Counted from the stretch's first letter, positions 25,813 through 40,895 are shown. The stretch is DNA of 64,000 bases from Streptomyces sp. NBC_00659 (GCF_036226925.1 NZ_CP109031.1:2976001-3040000), one strand, 5' to 3'. The notes: generated from the letters alone by a model not told the origin. Translations and numbers: made by a program.

Positions 25813-27372
25813 ATGGGACGCAACATTCGAAAACGACGTTCGCCGCTGGCCGTTCGCGCCGTTGCCGCGTCGGCAGCGCTCGCGATCGGCGGGGGTGGGC
25901 TGGTCTGGGCGAATTTCTACGCCTCGGCACACGAGAGCAACAACTCGGGCCGAAACACCACCAAGGCCGCGGGCGCACAAGTGGCCACCATCCAGTGTCC
26001 GGACGTCGGCCAGAAGCTGTCCAACGTCCCGAAGCAGGCGCGGGGCGAGGTCGACGGGGAACTGGCGACGCTCGACCAGCAGATCACCGACGCCTACCAG
26101 CGCCTCGCGACCACCCGTGACGCGCAGACGAGAGACGCGAGCTTCGTCCAGAACTCCATCCTCACGCCGCTCAAGCAGAACCGGTCGGTGATCATCGACC
26201 GGATCAAGCTGGAGATCAACCGCGTCGGCGGCAAGGCTCCGAGCTGGCTCGACGGTCTCTCCAACTGCACGGGACAGCCCGCGGCCGGACAGGCCAACGG
26301 CGGGCAGAACAACGGCGGCGCCACGGCCGCTCCGTCCGCCGGCGCGAGTGCCGGTGCGGGCGCGGGTGCCGGTGCGGGTGCCGGTGCGGGTGCCTCCGCA
26401 AGCGCGAGCGCCCCTGCCGGTGGTGCGGCGCAGCCGGGCAACGGCGGACAGGCCGGAAACGGTCCGGTCGCGGCCGACTTCGTCGACATCACGAAGGTCC
26501 AGCCGAACGTCGCCCGCAAGCCGCAGACCGGTGCGGCCGGTTCGTCCGGTGTGTTCAGCACGTCCTGCGGTGTCAACGCGAACAAGAAGTTCAACACGGA
26601 CAACGTGATCGTGGCTCCCGGTGTCACCAACGGTGCGCACCACCTGCACGACTACGTCGGCAACCAGTCGAACGACGCCTTCGCCAACAACGACACCTTC
26701 GCGGCGGCCCAGACCTCCTGCGCCAACCAGGGCGACAAGTCGTCGTACTTCTGGCCGGTCGTGCGTATCCAGAACGGTACGCAGGACTTCGACCAGAACA
26801 ACCTGGGCGGCGGCAAGGAACTCAACGTCGGCGCGATCCAGCAGGTGAGGCAGGCGCAGATCAAGTTCGTCGGCAGCCCGACCAGCAAGGTCGTCGCGAT
26901 GCCGAAGTTCATGCGCATCATCACCGGTGACGCGAAGACCACGACCAACGGTCTCGCGAACGCCAACGCCCACTGGAGCTGCACCGGCTTCGAGAACAAG
27001 GTGCAGCTCACGGCGCAGTACCCGATCTGCCCGCGCGGCAGCAACGTGGTCCGCACCTTCGCCTTCCAGAGCTGCTGGGACGGGGTGAACGCCGACAGCG
27101 CGAACCACCGTACGCACGTGGCCTTCGCCGACGCCCAGGGCAACTGCGCCAACGGCTTCAAGGCGATCCCGCAGCTCACGATGCGCCTGGTCTACGGCTT
27201 CCGGGCCCCGACCCTCACCAACGGGCAGATCAAGAACGCCTACGCGGTGGACGGTTTCCCGGAGCAGCTGCACAAGGCCACCACCGACCACGACGACTTC
27301 ATCAACGTCTTCGACGACGCCCTGATGAACAAGATGGTCACCTGCATCAACAACGGTCAGCGTTGTAAGTAA
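25813..27372 (+). CDS. Secreted DUF1996 domain protein with Gly/Ala linker
   Basis: The 519-aa protein has a basic N-terminus and a signal peptide or anchor around residues 15-40. A helical region (about 55-135) is followed by a low-complexity linker of repeating Ala-Gly and Ala-Ser (around 165-210). The C-terminal DUF1996 domain has [15 protein letters not shown], then [10 protein letters not shown] and [10 protein letters not shown]. The His-His-x-His segment is the family hallmark. DUF1996 proteins are extracellular in fungi and actinomycetes, with no proven activity. ATG 25813 follows AGAGGAG; the frame opens at 25747. Confidence 0.85.
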   Translation: MGRNIRKRRSPLAVRAVAASAALAIGGGGLVWANFYASAHESNNSGRNTTKAAGAQVATIQCPDVGQKLSNVPKQARGEVDGELATLDQQITDAYQRLATTRDAQTRDASFVQNSILTPLKQNRSVIIDRIKLEINRVGGKAPSWLDGLSNCTGQPAAGQANGGQNNGGATAAPSAGASAGAGAGAGAGAGAGASASASAPAGGAAQPGNGGQAGNGPVAADFVDITKVQPNVARKPQTGAAGSSGVFSTSCGVNANKKFNTDNVIVAPGVTNGAHHLHDYVGNQSNDAFANNDTFAAAQTSCANQGDKSSYFWPVVRIQNGTQDFDQNNLGGGKELNVGAIQQVRQAQIKFVGSPTSKVVAMPKFMRIITGDAKTTTNGLANANAHWSCTGFENKVQLTAQYPICPRGSNVVRTFAFQSCWDGVNADSANHRTHVAFADAQGNCANGFKAIPQLTMRLVYGFRAPTLTNGQIKNAYAVDGFPEQLHKATTDHDDFINVFDDALMNKMVTCINNGQRCK

Positions 27373-27398
27373 CACCTGAGTTGTAAGCAACACCTGAG
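27363..27398. repeat. 18-bp tandem duplication across the DUF1996 stop codon
   Basis: TTGTAAGTAACACCTGAG (27363-27380) is followed by a copy (27381-27398) differing at one base. The first unit includes the last codons and stop of the DUF1996 gene. Confidence 0.85.
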
Positions 27399-27433
27399 AA
27401 GGCCGGTGGCGGGAGATCCCGCCACCGGCCTTC
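27398..27433. terminator. Terminator between convergent genes
   Basis: A perfect 16-bp stem, GAAGGCCGGTGGCGGG against its complement at 27418-27433, with a 4-nt loop, lies between the DUF1996 gene and the minus-strand lipoprotein gene and may serve both. Confidence 0.9.
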
Positions 27434-27461
27434 TTCCTTCTCGTTCCCGGGTCCCGCGCGG

Positions 27462-27917
27462 TCAGCCGCTGTGGTGACCGGAGTGCCCGGTCCCGGTTCC
27501 CCCGTCACCGCTGCCTCCCGCGTGGTGCGAGGTCCCCTGCTCCAGGTTCCCGCCGAGCCGGCCACGCAGCGTCGTGACCATCTTCTGGTCTCCGACGGCG
27601 ACCCACTTGGCGCCCACGAGGTACGAACCGCCGTAGTCCTTGGCCCCGTCGAGCCACTCGCGCTGGCCGCGGTCGGTGGCGAAGGTCGCCAGGATGAACT
27701 TGCCGGTGCTGATCTTGCAGACAGCCTGGCGTATCTCGTCCGCGTCGGTCTGGATGCTCGGCTTGCACTTCACCTCGGCGGCCAGCTCCTCCAGACTGCC
27801 GGTCGCCGTGGCCGGGACGGTCTCCTTCGCCGCCGCGTCCTTGCCGTCCGATCCGCCGCAGCCCGTCAGTGCCAGCAGGGCGGCCCCGGCCAGAAGCTTC
27901 CCGCGTGTCAACCTCAT
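27462..27917 (-). CDS. Small secreted lipoprotein
   Basis: The 151-aa protein has a signal peptide with lipobox ALTGC (Cys at residue 20), a compact domain with two Cys (VKCKPS and QAVCKIS) that could pair, and a Gly/His/Ser-rich tail ending SGHHSG. The middle (DGAKDYGGSYLVGAKWVAVG) resembles a small Streptomyces lipoprotein family with no known function. The His-rich end may bind metal. ATG 27917 follows GGAGGA. Confidence 0.8.
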   Translation of the reverse strand: MRLTRGKLLAGAALLALTGCGGSDGKDAAAKETVPATATGSLEELAAEVKCKPSIQTDADEIRQAVCKISTGKFILATFATDRGQREWLDGAKDYGGSYLVGAKWVAVGDQKMVTTLRGRLGGNLEQGTSHHAGGSGDGGTGTGHSGHHSG

Positions 27918-28073
27918 ACGTTCCTCCGGTACCTGTCGGCGTTCACGCCGAGAAGAGCCCCGGCAGGGGCTCTGCCTTCGATACGGCTCCGGGCCGCCCG
28001 GTGCTCAATCCGCCCTTTCGGCGGACAGGGAACCCGGTACCGCCCAGGACACGGCTGTGCGAGGGTGGCACCC

Positions 28074-28583
28074 GTGAACGAAGACTGGGAAGAGCGTACG
28101 ACGGCGGCCTGGGCCGGCTTCGACGACTACGAGGAAGAGCGGGCGGCGGACTTCCGGGCCGTGATCGACGCGCTGGTCGCCGAACTGCCCGCGGACAGTC
28201 CCCTCGGCCCCTTCGAGCAGGCCTGCGCCTGGGACTCGACCGGCCACTCCGACAAGGCCGTCCCCCTGTACCGGGAGGCACTCGCCCGGGGCCTGAGCGG
28301 GTACAAGGGCCGCCGGGCGAAGATCCAGCTCTCCAGTTCGCTGCGGAACATCGGACAGGCGGACGAGGGCGTCAAGCTCCTCACCCCGGAACTGGTCGGA
28401 ACCTCGGACGAGTTGGACGACGCGGTGCGGGCCTGTCTGGCGCTCTGTCTCGCCGACCTCGGCCGCGAACGCGAGGGCCTGGCCCTGGTGATCGGCGCGC
28501 TGGCCCCCCATTTGCCGCGCTACCAGCGGTCGATGGCGAACTACGCACGGCTTCTCGTGGAACCCGGGGAATCCTCGGACTGA
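28074..28583 (+). CDS. Tetratricopeptide-repeat protein
   Basis: The 169-aa acidic helical protein begins at GTG 28074. ACAWDSTGHSDKAVPLYREAL and the next two helix pairs match TPR consensus spacing (Gly, Ala, Tyr positions). Small Streptomyces proteins of this type are annotated as tetratrico peptide repeat proteins and presumed to be scaffolds. No partner can be named. Confidence 0.8.
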   Translation: MNEDWEERTTAAWAGFDDYEEERAADFRAVIDALVAELPADSPLGPFEQACAWDSTGHSDKAVPLYREALARGLSGYKGRRAKIQLSSSLRNIGQADEGVKLLTPELVGTSDELDDAVRACLALCLADLGREREGLALVIGALAPHLPRYQRSMANYARLLVEPGESSD

Positions 28584-28624
28584 GTCCTCGAACCGACTCC
28601 TCGGACCGGGTCCTCGGCGGGTCC
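28573..28624. repeat. 13-bp tandem repeat across a stop codon
   Basis: Units starting CCTCG recur every 13 bp at 28573, 28586, 28599 and 28612 (for example CCTCGGACTGAGT and CCTCGGACCGGGT). The first unit contains the last codons and stop codon of the TPR gene. Confidence 0.75.
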
Positions 28625-28659
28625 GGTGACCATCCGCGGATTCGCTCGTTCTGCTGAAC

Positions 28660-30588
28660 GTGCAGTCACAGGATGTAGCCCCGCGCCCCGCGCCCTCCTC
28701 CGGAGCCCTCGTCGACGTCGAGCAGGCCGAGGCCGCCCTCGTCGAGCACTACCCGCGGCTGGTCCGGCTCGCCTATCTGATGCTTCCGCCGGGCCTCGGC
28801 CGCAACCGGCGCGTACTGACCGCGCACGCCCTCACCCAGCGCGCCCTGCCGCGGGGCCGGGCGGCGGGCGACGCCTCGGTGATCCCGGCCCAGCAGGGCG
28901 GCGGAGGCCGCGACGGCGACCCGGGCTACGCCTTCGTACGCCTCCAGGTGGTGCGTACGGCGCTGGAGGCGGGACTGCCGCTCAGGCGGCGGGCGTGGCC
29001 CAAACGGTCCCAGCTTCCGCCGTTCCTCCCCCTGGTGTGGGGCCTGCGGCTCTTCCCCCGCTCGGGCGGCGCCGACGAACTCGCCCTGGAACAGCGGCTG
29101 TCCGCGCTCTCGGGGCCGGCTCGCGCCGCGTATGTGCTGCGCGGTCTGGAGAAGCTGGCCGACCCGCGGCTGCGCCAGGTGCTGGCGGCCGCGGGAGTCG
29201 AGGACCCGGCCGCGGCGCTGAAGGAGGCCTCGGGCGTCGAGGCACGGGACGCGCTGCTCGACTCCCCCGAGTTCGACGCCTGCTCCCTTCAGGCCCGGCC
29301 CACCGATCTGATGCGGCGCAGGCAGCACCTGAAGGCCGCGCTCGCCGCCACCGCCGCCGTGGCCGTCTGCGGCTCGCTCCTCGCGCTGCCGGGCGACGGC
29401 TGGGGCCCGGACGGCGCCGCGGCCCCCTCCTACGCACAGAACCCGGCCGCCGAGGCCGCGCTCGACCCCGCCCGGCTGGAGCGGGTGGCGCCCGCGGCCT
29501 GGGAGTCCTCCGCCCGCACCGACTTCTCCGTCTGGCCCGCGCGCGGTGGCCTCGTCGACGACACCGCCCTGCTGCGCCGCGCGCTCGCCGTCTGGGCCCG
29601 GCCCGGCGAGTCCGTCCACGTCTCGGCGGCGCCCGGCACACCCTCCGGCCCTCCGCCCGGACCTCCCCAGCTGCTGTACGCGGGCGATGTCGACCAGGCC
29701 CACGTGGTGCTCCTCCACGACGGTCTGCGCATCGCGCGCTACGCCGAGCCGAAGGACGGCACGGGCGGCGCGGCCCTCGACTTCGCGCGGGCCGACGGCG
29801 CGAGCGGGGCGGAGGCGAGCGCGGTGGTACTGGGCCGGACCGACGGCAACGTCCGCTATCTGACCGCCCCCTGGGTGACCAAGGCCGCCGAACGCGACCT
29901 GCTGAAGCCCTCCGCCGGGGCGATGGACCTCACCCTGTCCGCGGACGGCTCCACCTCTCCGCTGGCCGGAGCACCGGGGACCGGCGCGTGCACGTCGTGG
30001 AACGTGCTCCAGGTCGAGGACGCCTCGGGCACCCGGCTGCTCTCCGACCTCGGCGAGCTGATCCCGGCCCATCTCACCGCGGGCCGGCCGGCCGCGCCCC
30101 GGGAGGCGGCGGGAGCGCGGAACCTGCGGGAATGGGCGCCCTTCGCGTGCTCGCTGGCCTCCATGCGCTCGCAGGGCGTGCGGACCGTGAACGCCTGGCG
30201 GTACGCGAGCCAGCCGCTGCCCGACGGGAGCGGACCGGCCACCTGGCTGTGCACCCGCGCCGACACCTGGCGGGGCGGCGGCCCCCGGGTGCTGGCCCAG
30301 TTCCGTACCCCCGGCGCGACGTACGGGGCGGTCGTGGCGCAGGCCGAGAACTCCCCGGCCTGCGGCTCGCGCGATCCGCATGTGCTCGCCGGCGTGCTGT
30401 GGAAGTCCGGTGCGGGAAGGTGGTACCTCCTCGCGGCCGGCGGCAAGGGGACGGCATCGGTCGCCGCGACGGGCGGGGTGCGCGGCTCCGCCACGGGGCC
30501 CCTGCTCGCCGTACGGGCGGCGCAAGGAGCGCGGGCCGAGCTGAAGGGAACCCTGACGGACGGCCGGGGGATCAGCGGGCTGCACTGA
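28660..30588 (+). CDS. Membrane protein with sigma-factor-like N-terminal half and large extracytoplasmic domain
   Basis: The 642-aa protein starts at GTG 28660. Residues about 22-75 (ALVEHYPRLVRLAYLMLPPG and the helix after it) resemble region 2 of sigma-70 family factors. Around residues 145-170 LSGPARAAYVLRGLEKL resembles the start of region 4. One hydrophobic helix follows (about residues 227-245), then about 390 residues, presumably outside, rich in beta-type sequence and with several Cys. The usual helix-turn-helix of region 4 is not obvious, so it may be a decayed sigma factor turned into a sensor or envelope protein. No anti-sigma gene is adjacent. Confidence 0.7.
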   Translation: MQSQDVAPRPAPSSGALVDVEQAEAALVEHYPRLVRLAYLMLPPGLGRNRRVLTAHALTQRALPRGRAAGDASVIPAQQGGGGRDGDPGYAFVRLQVVRTALEAGLPLRRRAWPKRSQLPPFLPLVWGLRLFPRSGGADELALEQRLSALSGPARAAYVLRGLEKLADPRLRQVLAAAGVEDPAAALKEASGVEARDALLDSPEFDACSLQARPTDLMRRRQHLKAALAATAAVAVCGSLLALPGDGWGPDGAAAPSYAQNPAAEAALDPARLERVAPAAWESSARTDFSVWPARGGLVDDTALLRRALAVWARPGESVHVSAAPGTPSGPPPGPPQLLYAGDVDQAHVVLLHDGLRIARYAEPKDGTGGAALDFARADGASGAEASAVVLGRTDGNVRYLTAPWVTKAAERDLLKPSAGAMDLTLSADGSTSPLAGAPGTGACTSWNVLQVEDASGTRLLSDLGELIPAHLTAGRPAAPREAAGARNLREWAPFACSLASMRSQGVRTVNAWRYASQPLPDGSGPATWLCTRADTWRGGGPRVLAQFRTPGATYGAVVAQAENSPACGSRDPHVLAGVLWKSGAGRWYLLAAGGKGTASVAATGGVRGSATGPLLAVRAAQGARAELKGTLTDGRGISGLH

Positions 30589-30699
30589 ACGCCCGTGCAC
30601 CACAATGGACCGGACACCCGGCGCGGATTGCTGACATGGACGTAAACAAGTGGGCGCACAGGGCTTCTCCAGGCGCCTACCCGTCAGTACATTGACGCC

Positions 30700-31611
30700 A
30701 TGTCTAACATGCACGCCCGGCAGCCCCGGCCGGTCGAGTCCGAGCGGACGGCTCTCAAGGCACGGAAGGTGTCGTTCTCGTGGGAGGACACACCGCTGCA
30801 CTGGGTGCCCGACGAGCCGTTCGCCACGCACACCATGAATGTGCTGCACCTGCTGCTGCCGGCCGGCGAGCGGTGGTTCGTGCATGTCTACCGGCAGGTC
30901 CTGCCCCTCATCCGGGACGAGCGGCTGCGCCAGGACGTCATCGGGTTCATCGGGCAGGAGGCCACGCACTCGCAGGCGCACGACGAGGTGCTGCCCCACC
31001 TGGCGGAGCTGGGGCTCGACCCGACGCCGTACACCGCGCAGGTCGACTGGCTCTTCGAGAAACTGCTCGGCGACCGGACGCTGCCCCCGGGCAGGGCGCG
31101 CCGCTGGTGGCTGCTGGAGCGCGTCGCCCTGATCGCCGCGATCGAGCACTACACCGCCTTCCTCGGCGACTGGATCCTGAACGCCGAGGAGCTGGACCGG
31201 CGCGGCGCCGATCCGGTCATGCTGGACCTGATGCGCTGGCACGGCGCGGAGGAGGTCGAGCACCGCTCGGTGGCGTTCGACCTGTTCCTGCACCTCGACG
31301 GCAGCTACCGGCGGCGGGCGCGGACCTGGGCGACCGCCTTCACCGTCCTCGTCTTCCTGTGGCAGCGCGGCGCCCGCTTCTTCATGGAGAACGATCCGAC
31401 GCTCGTGAACGGCAGGGCGAGCTTCAAGGACTTCTACACCAGCGGAAAACGGGGCGTGCTGCCGCCGACCGGGGACCTGCTGAGATCCGTCCCCCGCTAT
31501 CTCAGCCGCACCTACCACCCCTCGCAGGAGGGCTCCACCGAGCAGGCGGTCGCCTATCTCGCCTCCTCCCCGGCCGCGACGGCCGCCGAGAAGAACACGG
31601 GTGCCGCGTGA
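30700..31611 (+). CDS. Predicted metal-dependent hydrolase (ferritin-like, PF10118 type)
   Basis: The 303-aa protein shows IGQEATHSQAHDEVL and HGAEEVEHRSVAFDLF, Glu-x-x-His motifs that would ligate two metals in a four-helix bundle, with hydrophobic helices nearby. This matches the predicted metal-dependent hydrolase family. TACATT at 30688-30693 lies 6 bp before the ATG, so the message may be leaderless. The stop codon overlaps the next start (TGATG), so it is co-transcribed with the ferredoxin reductase, which could feed it electrons if it is really a diiron oxygenase. Confidence 0.85.
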   Translation: MSNMHARQPRPVESERTALKARKVSFSWEDTPLHWVPDEPFATHTMNVLHLLLPAGERWFVHVYRQVLPLIRDERLRQDVIGFIGQEATHSQAHDEVLPHLAELGLDPTPYTAQVDWLFEKLLGDRTLPPGRARRWWLLERVALIAAIEHYTAFLGDWILNAEELDRRGADPVMLDLMRWHGAEEVEHRSVAFDLFLHLDGSYRRRARTWATAFTVLVFLWQRGARFFMENDPTLVNGRASFKDFYTSGKRGVLPPTGDLLRSVPRYLSRTYHPSQEGSTEQAVAYLASSPAATAAEKNTGAA

Positions 31612-32660
31612 TGGCCAGGCTGGGGACCCTCGTCGCCGTCGCCGGCGCGGCCGTGCTCGCACGGCGTGCGCTGCGCCGCCGGATCGGGGCGTCGCCGCTG
31701 TGGCCGCTGCCCGCTCTGGAGGATCCCCGCTCCGGCCGGCCCCGCACCCGGGCCCTGCGGCTGCTGGTCACCCGGCACGAGCGCGTCGCCGACGGGGTCG
31801 TCCTCCTGCGCCTGGAAGGGACCGGGCTGCCGCCCTGGGAGCCGGGAGCCCATCTCGATCTGGTGCTGCCCTCGGGCCTCGTCCGGCAGTACTCCCTGTG
31901 CGGGGACCCGGAGGACCGCTCCTCCTACACCCTCGCGACCCGGCTCGTCGAGGACGGCCGGGGCGGATCGCGCGAGGTGCACGAACATCTCCGTCAGGGC
32001 GTGCGGGTCGAGGTGCGCGGACCGCGCAACCGCTTCCCGCTCGTGGCCGCGCCGGCGTACGTCTTCGTCGTGGGCGGGATCGGGATCACTCCGGTCCTGC
32101 CGATGCTGCGGGCTCTCCCGGAGGGCACCGACTGGCGGTTGCTGTACGGCGGCCGGACCCGCGCCTCGATGCCGTTCCTGGAGGAGATCGGGAAGCTGGA
32201 CCGCTCGAAGGTCACCGTCGTCGCACAGGACGAGGACGGACTGCCCGACCTGGACGCGCTGTTCGCGGATCTCGTCCCGGGCACGGCGGTCTACTGCTGC
32301 GGACCGGACGGGCTCACGGCCGCGGTCGAGGCACGGATCCCGGCGAACGCGACACTGCACCTGGAACGGTTCACCGCCCGCGCGCCCACCGGGGGCGACA
32401 CCGCCTTCGAGGTCGAACTGCGGCGCAGCGGACGCACGGTGACCGTGCCCGCCGGCTCGACGGTCCTCGCCGCGGTCCGCACCGAGCTGCCCGGCACGCT
32501 CTACTCCTGCGAGCAGGGATTCTGCGGAACCTGCCGGCAGCGGGTCCTGGAGGGGGAGATCGAGCACCGGGACGAGCTGCTGACGGACGCGGAACGTGAC
32601 GGCTCGATGCTCATCTGCGTCTCGCGGACACGAGGTGAGCGAATCGTGCTGGACATGTGA
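31611..32660 (+). CDS. Ferredoxin:oxidoreductase (FMN/NAD plus [2Fe-2S])
   Basis: The 349-aa protein belongs to the phthalate-dioxygenase-reductase-like group. A hydrophobic start may tether it to the membrane. RQYSLCGDPED is the flavin-binding block and VVGGIGITPVLPMLRAL the nucleotide site. The C-terminal plant-type ferredoxin domain has Cys300, Cys305, Cys308 and Cys336, the full [2Fe-2S] ligand set. It likely passes electrons from NAD(P)H to an oxygenase; the metal protein encoded just upstream (one-base overlap) is the obvious candidate. Confidence 0.9.
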   Translation: MARLGTLVAVAGAAVLARRALRRRIGASPLWPLPALEDPRSGRPRTRALRLLVTRHERVADGVVLLRLEGTGLPPWEPGAHLDLVLPSGLVRQYSLCGDPEDRSSYTLATRLVEDGRGGSREVHEHLRQGVRVEVRGPRNRFPLVAAPAYVFVVGGIGITPVLPMLRALPEGTDWRLLYGGRTRASMPFLEEIGKLDRSKVTVVAQDEDGLPDLDALFADLVPGTAVYCCGPDGLTAAVEARIPANATLHLERFTARAPTGGDTAFEVELRRSGRTVTVPAGSTVLAAVRTELPGTLYSCEQGFCGTCRQRVLEGEIEHRDELLTDAERDGSMLICVSRTRGERIVLDM

Positions 32661-32717
32661 ACATCCGCCGCCCGCACCGGCCCGATCCAGGCCGGATCCG
32701 ATCGGTAAAGTGTCCGC

Positions 32718-33419
32718 ATGACAACCGGGGTACGCCGCAGGATGGGTGTCGAGGAGCGACGGCAACAGCTCATCGGCGTCGCCCTCGACCTGTTCAGCCA
32801 ACGCTCGCCCGACGAGGTCTCCATCGACGAGATAGCCTCGGCCGCGGGCATCTCCCGACCGCTGGTGTACCACTACTTCCCGGGCAAACTCAGCCTGTAC
32901 GAAGCGGCGTTGCAGCGCGCGGCGGACGACCTCGCGGGCCGGTTCGTGGAGTCCCGCGAAGGCCCGCCGGGGGCGCGGCTGCTGCGGGTGATGCGCCGCT
33001 TCTTCGACTTCGTGGACGACCACGGGCCCGGTTTCGCCGCGTTGATGCGGGGCGGCCCGGCCGTCGGCTCGTCGACCACCAACGCGCTCGTGGACGCCGT
33101 ACGGCAGGCGGCCTACCTCCAGATCCTGTCGCATCTGGAGGTCGAGAACCCGCCCGCCCGGCTGGAACTGGTGATCCGTTCCTGGATCTCGCTCGTCGAG
33201 TCGACCGCGCTGATCTGGCTGGACGGCCGGCGGATTCCGCGCGGCGAGCTGGAGGTCCAGCTCGTGCACGACTTCGCGGCCCTGGCGTCGGTGAGCGCCG
33301 CCTACGACCCGGAGGTCGCCGCGCTGCTGCGCAGGAGCCTCGGGAACGAACCGGGCGACGGGCCGTTCACCGACCTCGTCGTCCGGCTGCTCGCGCTCGC
33401 CGCGCCGCCCGAGGCCTGA
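32718..33419 (+). CDS. TetR family transcriptional regulator
   Basis: The 233-aa protein has the TetR N-terminal helix-turn-helix: RRQQLIGVALDLFSQRS, then VSIDEIASAAGISRPLVYHY and FPGKLSLYEAAL. The C-terminal ligand-binding half is variable. It lies 57 bp after the reductase gene in the same direction and may control that two-gene unit, though TetR genes are often not linked to their only target. Confidence 0.92.
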   Translation: MTTGVRRRMGVEERRQQLIGVALDLFSQRSPDEVSIDEIASAAGISRPLVYHYFPGKLSLYEAALQRAADDLAGRFVESREGPPGARLLRVMRRFFDFVDDHGPGFAALMRGGPAVGSSTTNALVDAVRQAAYLQILSHLEVENPPARLELVIRSWISLVESTALIWLDGRRIPRGELEVQLVHDFAALASVSAAYDPEVAALLRRSLGNEPGDGPFTDLVVRLLALAAPPEA

Positions 33420-33429
33420 GGCGCGGGCG

Positions 33430-33786
33430 TTACGCCTCGAACTTGCGGTAGGACGGGTCGAGGTCGCGCACCTCGGCCGAGGCGTGCAGTTCCAGCCCCT
33501 CGGCGTGCTTCACATGGGACTTCAGCAGCTCCAGCACGGCCTCGGTCAGCTTCGCCCTGACCTCCTCGGTCCGCCCTGCGAGCAGACCGAGGGTGACATG
33601 GACGACGGCGTGTCCGCCGGTGTCCGCGCCGACGACGGTGTCCTCGGTCCGGCGGAACTGCGTCTTGCACGCGCCGATCTTCGCGGCGGCCGTCTCGACC
33701 ACCTCCGCGTGCAGCGCCAGGGCGAACCCGCGCCGGTCGAAGGCGTCTTCGAGCGGTGCGGAGTAGTCGACGGTGATCTGCGGCAT
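33430..33786 (-). CDS. 5-carboxymethyl-2-hydroxymuconate delta-isomerase family protein
   Basis: The 118-aa protein starts MPQITVDYSAPLED; after Met removal Pro would be N-terminal, as in the tautomerase-type CHMI family (PF02962). RRTEDTVVGADTGGHAVVHVTL is the central family block. In homoprotocatechuate degradation CHMI isomerises a muconate intermediate, but no other gene of that pathway is here, so the true role is open. ATG 33786 follows AGGAG. It is convergent with the TetR gene. Confidence 0.85.
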   Translation of the reverse strand: MPQITVDYSAPLEDAFDRRGFALALHAEVVETAAAKIGACKTQFRRTEDTVVGADTGGHAVVHVTLGLLAGRTEEVRAKLTEAVLELLKSHVKHAEGLELHASAEVRDLDPSYRKFEA

Positions 33787-33851
33787 GAGCACTCCTGTTC
33801 AGGGACAGTCGTGATCACCCTAGCCGCAGCGCCGGCCGCGCGAACTGACGA

Positions 33852-33897
33852 GGGCGGCCCCGGACACCCGTCGTGCTCAGGGTGTCCGGGGCCGCCC
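33852..33897 (-). terminator. Terminator after the pullulanase gene
   Basis: An 18-bp perfect stem (33852-33869 against 33880-33897, starting GGGCGGCCCCGGACACCC) with a 10-nt loop lies 30 bp downstream of the stop of the long minus-strand gene. Confidence 0.92.
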
Positions 33898-33926
33898 CCA
33901 CCGGGTCGGGCCGGGTCAGGCCACCG

Positions 33927-39332
<5,406 letters not shown>

Positions 39333-39413
39333 AGTCGTGAACTCCTAGCGATTACGGCGTACTCGGGTCCGACCCCGCGCAGCGTTTCGGCCACGATGCC
39401 GAACGCCCGCGTG

Positions 39414-39452
39414 ACCGTATCGCTCACGCAAGGTTTACAGCAAGAGTCTTGC
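39414..39452 (-). promoter_or_regulatory. Promoter and MalR-type operator of the pullulanase gene
   Basis: On the minus strand TTGCTG (39443-39438) is followed after 18 bp by TACGGT (39419-39414). The -35 lies in the palindrome GCAAGAGTCTTGC (39440-39452). The layout is the same as at the amylase and malE promoters. Confidence 0.7.
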
Positions 39453-39470
39453 AACATGCGGAAAAGGTTT

Positions 39471-40853
39471 TCAGCAGCTGGACTTGCCCGCGTAGATCGC
39501 GAGGGCCGTGTTGGCGCCCAGCGTCGCCGTGAACTGGCCCGAACTGTTCACGGTGATGCTCGTGTTGTTCTGGACGTTGCAGTACGTTCCCGCGGCCAGC
39601 GAAGTGCTGTACGTACGGCTCAGCGCGGAGGTCTCGTGGTTGATGGCCACGAAGCCCTTGCTGCCCCGGCCGAAAGCGATCGCGTCGTTGCCGTTGTCCC
39701 ACCAGTTGGAGAGCGCTTGCCCCCGGGTGGTGTTGCGGAAGGCGACCATCGACTTGATCTCGGGCCAGGCGTGCTGGCACTTCCAGCCGTCCTGCCAACA
39801 GGCGTTGACCGTACCGCCGTTGGGCGGTCCGGCGTCGATGTCGGACCACTCGTAGCCGGAGTTGATGTCGGGGGCGCCGTAGGGGTAGGCGAGCATGAAG
39901 ACGTTGGCGAGGGTGTAGTTCGCCCCGTCCTTGTAGTTGAGCGTCGAGCCGTTGCGCTCGGTGTCGTGGTTGTCGACGAAGACGGCCGAGACCGAGCTGC
40001 TCATGTAGCCCCAGCCCTCGCCGTAGTTCTTCAGGTAGGCGAGGTTCTCGTTGTTGAAGACGCGCTTGAGGTCGTAGGAGTAGCGGAACTCCTGGACGTC
40101 ACCGTTGCCGGTGTACTCGGTGGGCTGGACGGCCTCGCCCGCGCCGTAGATGGCCTCCTGCTTCCAGTAGACGGACGGATTGCTCAGCCGGGACTTGATG
40201 TTGGCGAGGTCGGCGGCCGGCATGTGCTTGGCCGCGTCGACGCGGAAGCCGTCGACGCCGTAGCCGAGCAGGGTGTTCATGTAGCCGGCGATGGCCGACC
40301 GGACGTACTCCTCGCCGGTGTCCAGGTCGGCGAGACCGACGAGTTCGCAGTTCTGGACGTTGGCACGGTTGGTGTAGTCGCTGATGCTGGAGGTGCAGTT
40401 GTCCATGTCGGCGGAGGAATAGAGGCCCGGGTAGTTGTACTTCGTGTACGAAGAGCCTCCCGTGCCGGTGCCGGATCCGGCCGCCATGTGGTTGATGACG
40501 GTGTCCGCCACGACCTTCACACCGGCCGTGTGGCAGGCGCTGACCATGTTCTTGAAGGCGGTGGCGTCGCCGAGCCGTCCGGCGATCTTGTAGCTCACGG
40601 GCTGGTACGAGGTCCACCACTGCGAGCCCTGTATGTGCTCGGCGGGCGGGGACACCTGGACGTAGCCATATCCGGCGGGGCCCAGTGTGGTGGTGCATTC
40701 CTTGGCGACCGAGTCGAATTTCCACTCGAACATGACGGCGGTGACGTCCTTGGTGCCGGGAGGCGAGGCCGCCGCCGTACCGGGGGGAACGGTCACGGTG
40801 ACCGCCAGGCCCGCCACGAGGGCGAACGAGGCCGCTAGCGATTTTCTTGCCAT
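39471..40853 (-). CDS. Secreted alpha-amylase (single catalytic unit, no CBM20)
   Basis: The 460-aa enzyme has a signal peptide ending near AAASP (about residue 30) and a GH13 catalytic domain of the Streptomyces/animal type (subfamily 32). Catalytic residues are Asp206 in [12 protein letters not shown], Glu233 in the KQEAIYG stretch and Asp297 in DNHDTERNG. It ends with the all-beta domain C and has no starch-binding module. ATG 40853 follows AGGAG; the frame opens further upstream without support. It faces a paralogue across a shared 195-bp promoter region. Confidence 0.95.
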   Translation of the reverse strand: MARKSLAASFALVAGLAVTVTVPPGTAAASPPGTKDVTAVMFEWKFDSVAKECTTTLGPAGYGYVQVSPPAEHIQGSQWWTSYQPVSYKIAGRLGDATAFKNMVSACHTAGVKVVADTVINHMAAGSGTGTGGSSYTKYNYPGLYSSADMDNCTSSISDYTNRANVQNCELVGLADLDTGEEYVRSAIAGYMNTLLGYGVDGFRVDAAKHMPAADLANIKSRLSNPSVYWKQEAIYGAGEAVQPTEYTGNGDVQEFRYSYDLKRVFNNENLAYLKNYGEGWGYMSSSVSAVFVDNHDTERNGSTLNYKDGANYTLANVFMLAYPYGAPDINSGYEWSDIDAGPPNGGTVNACWQDGWKCQHAWPEIKSMVAFRNTTRGQALSNWWDNGNDAIAFGRGSKGFVAINHETSALSRTYSTSLAAGTYCNVQNNTSITVNSSGQFTATLGANTALAIYAGKSSC

Positions 40854-40895
40854 GTGGGGTACTCCTGCACTTCGTCGTGCGGGTGGGGGGATCGG

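Noticed and set aside
25649..26191. A 180-codon frame starting at GTG 25649 before and across the DUF1996 gene
   Set aside because: It overlaps the well-supported DUF1996 start in another frame and becomes low-complexity Arg/Ser/Thr sequence.
28666..31662. A 998-codon minus-strand open frame opposite the sigma-like and hydrolase genes
   Set aside because: It covers two well-supported genes in antisense. The composition is that of a shadow frame.
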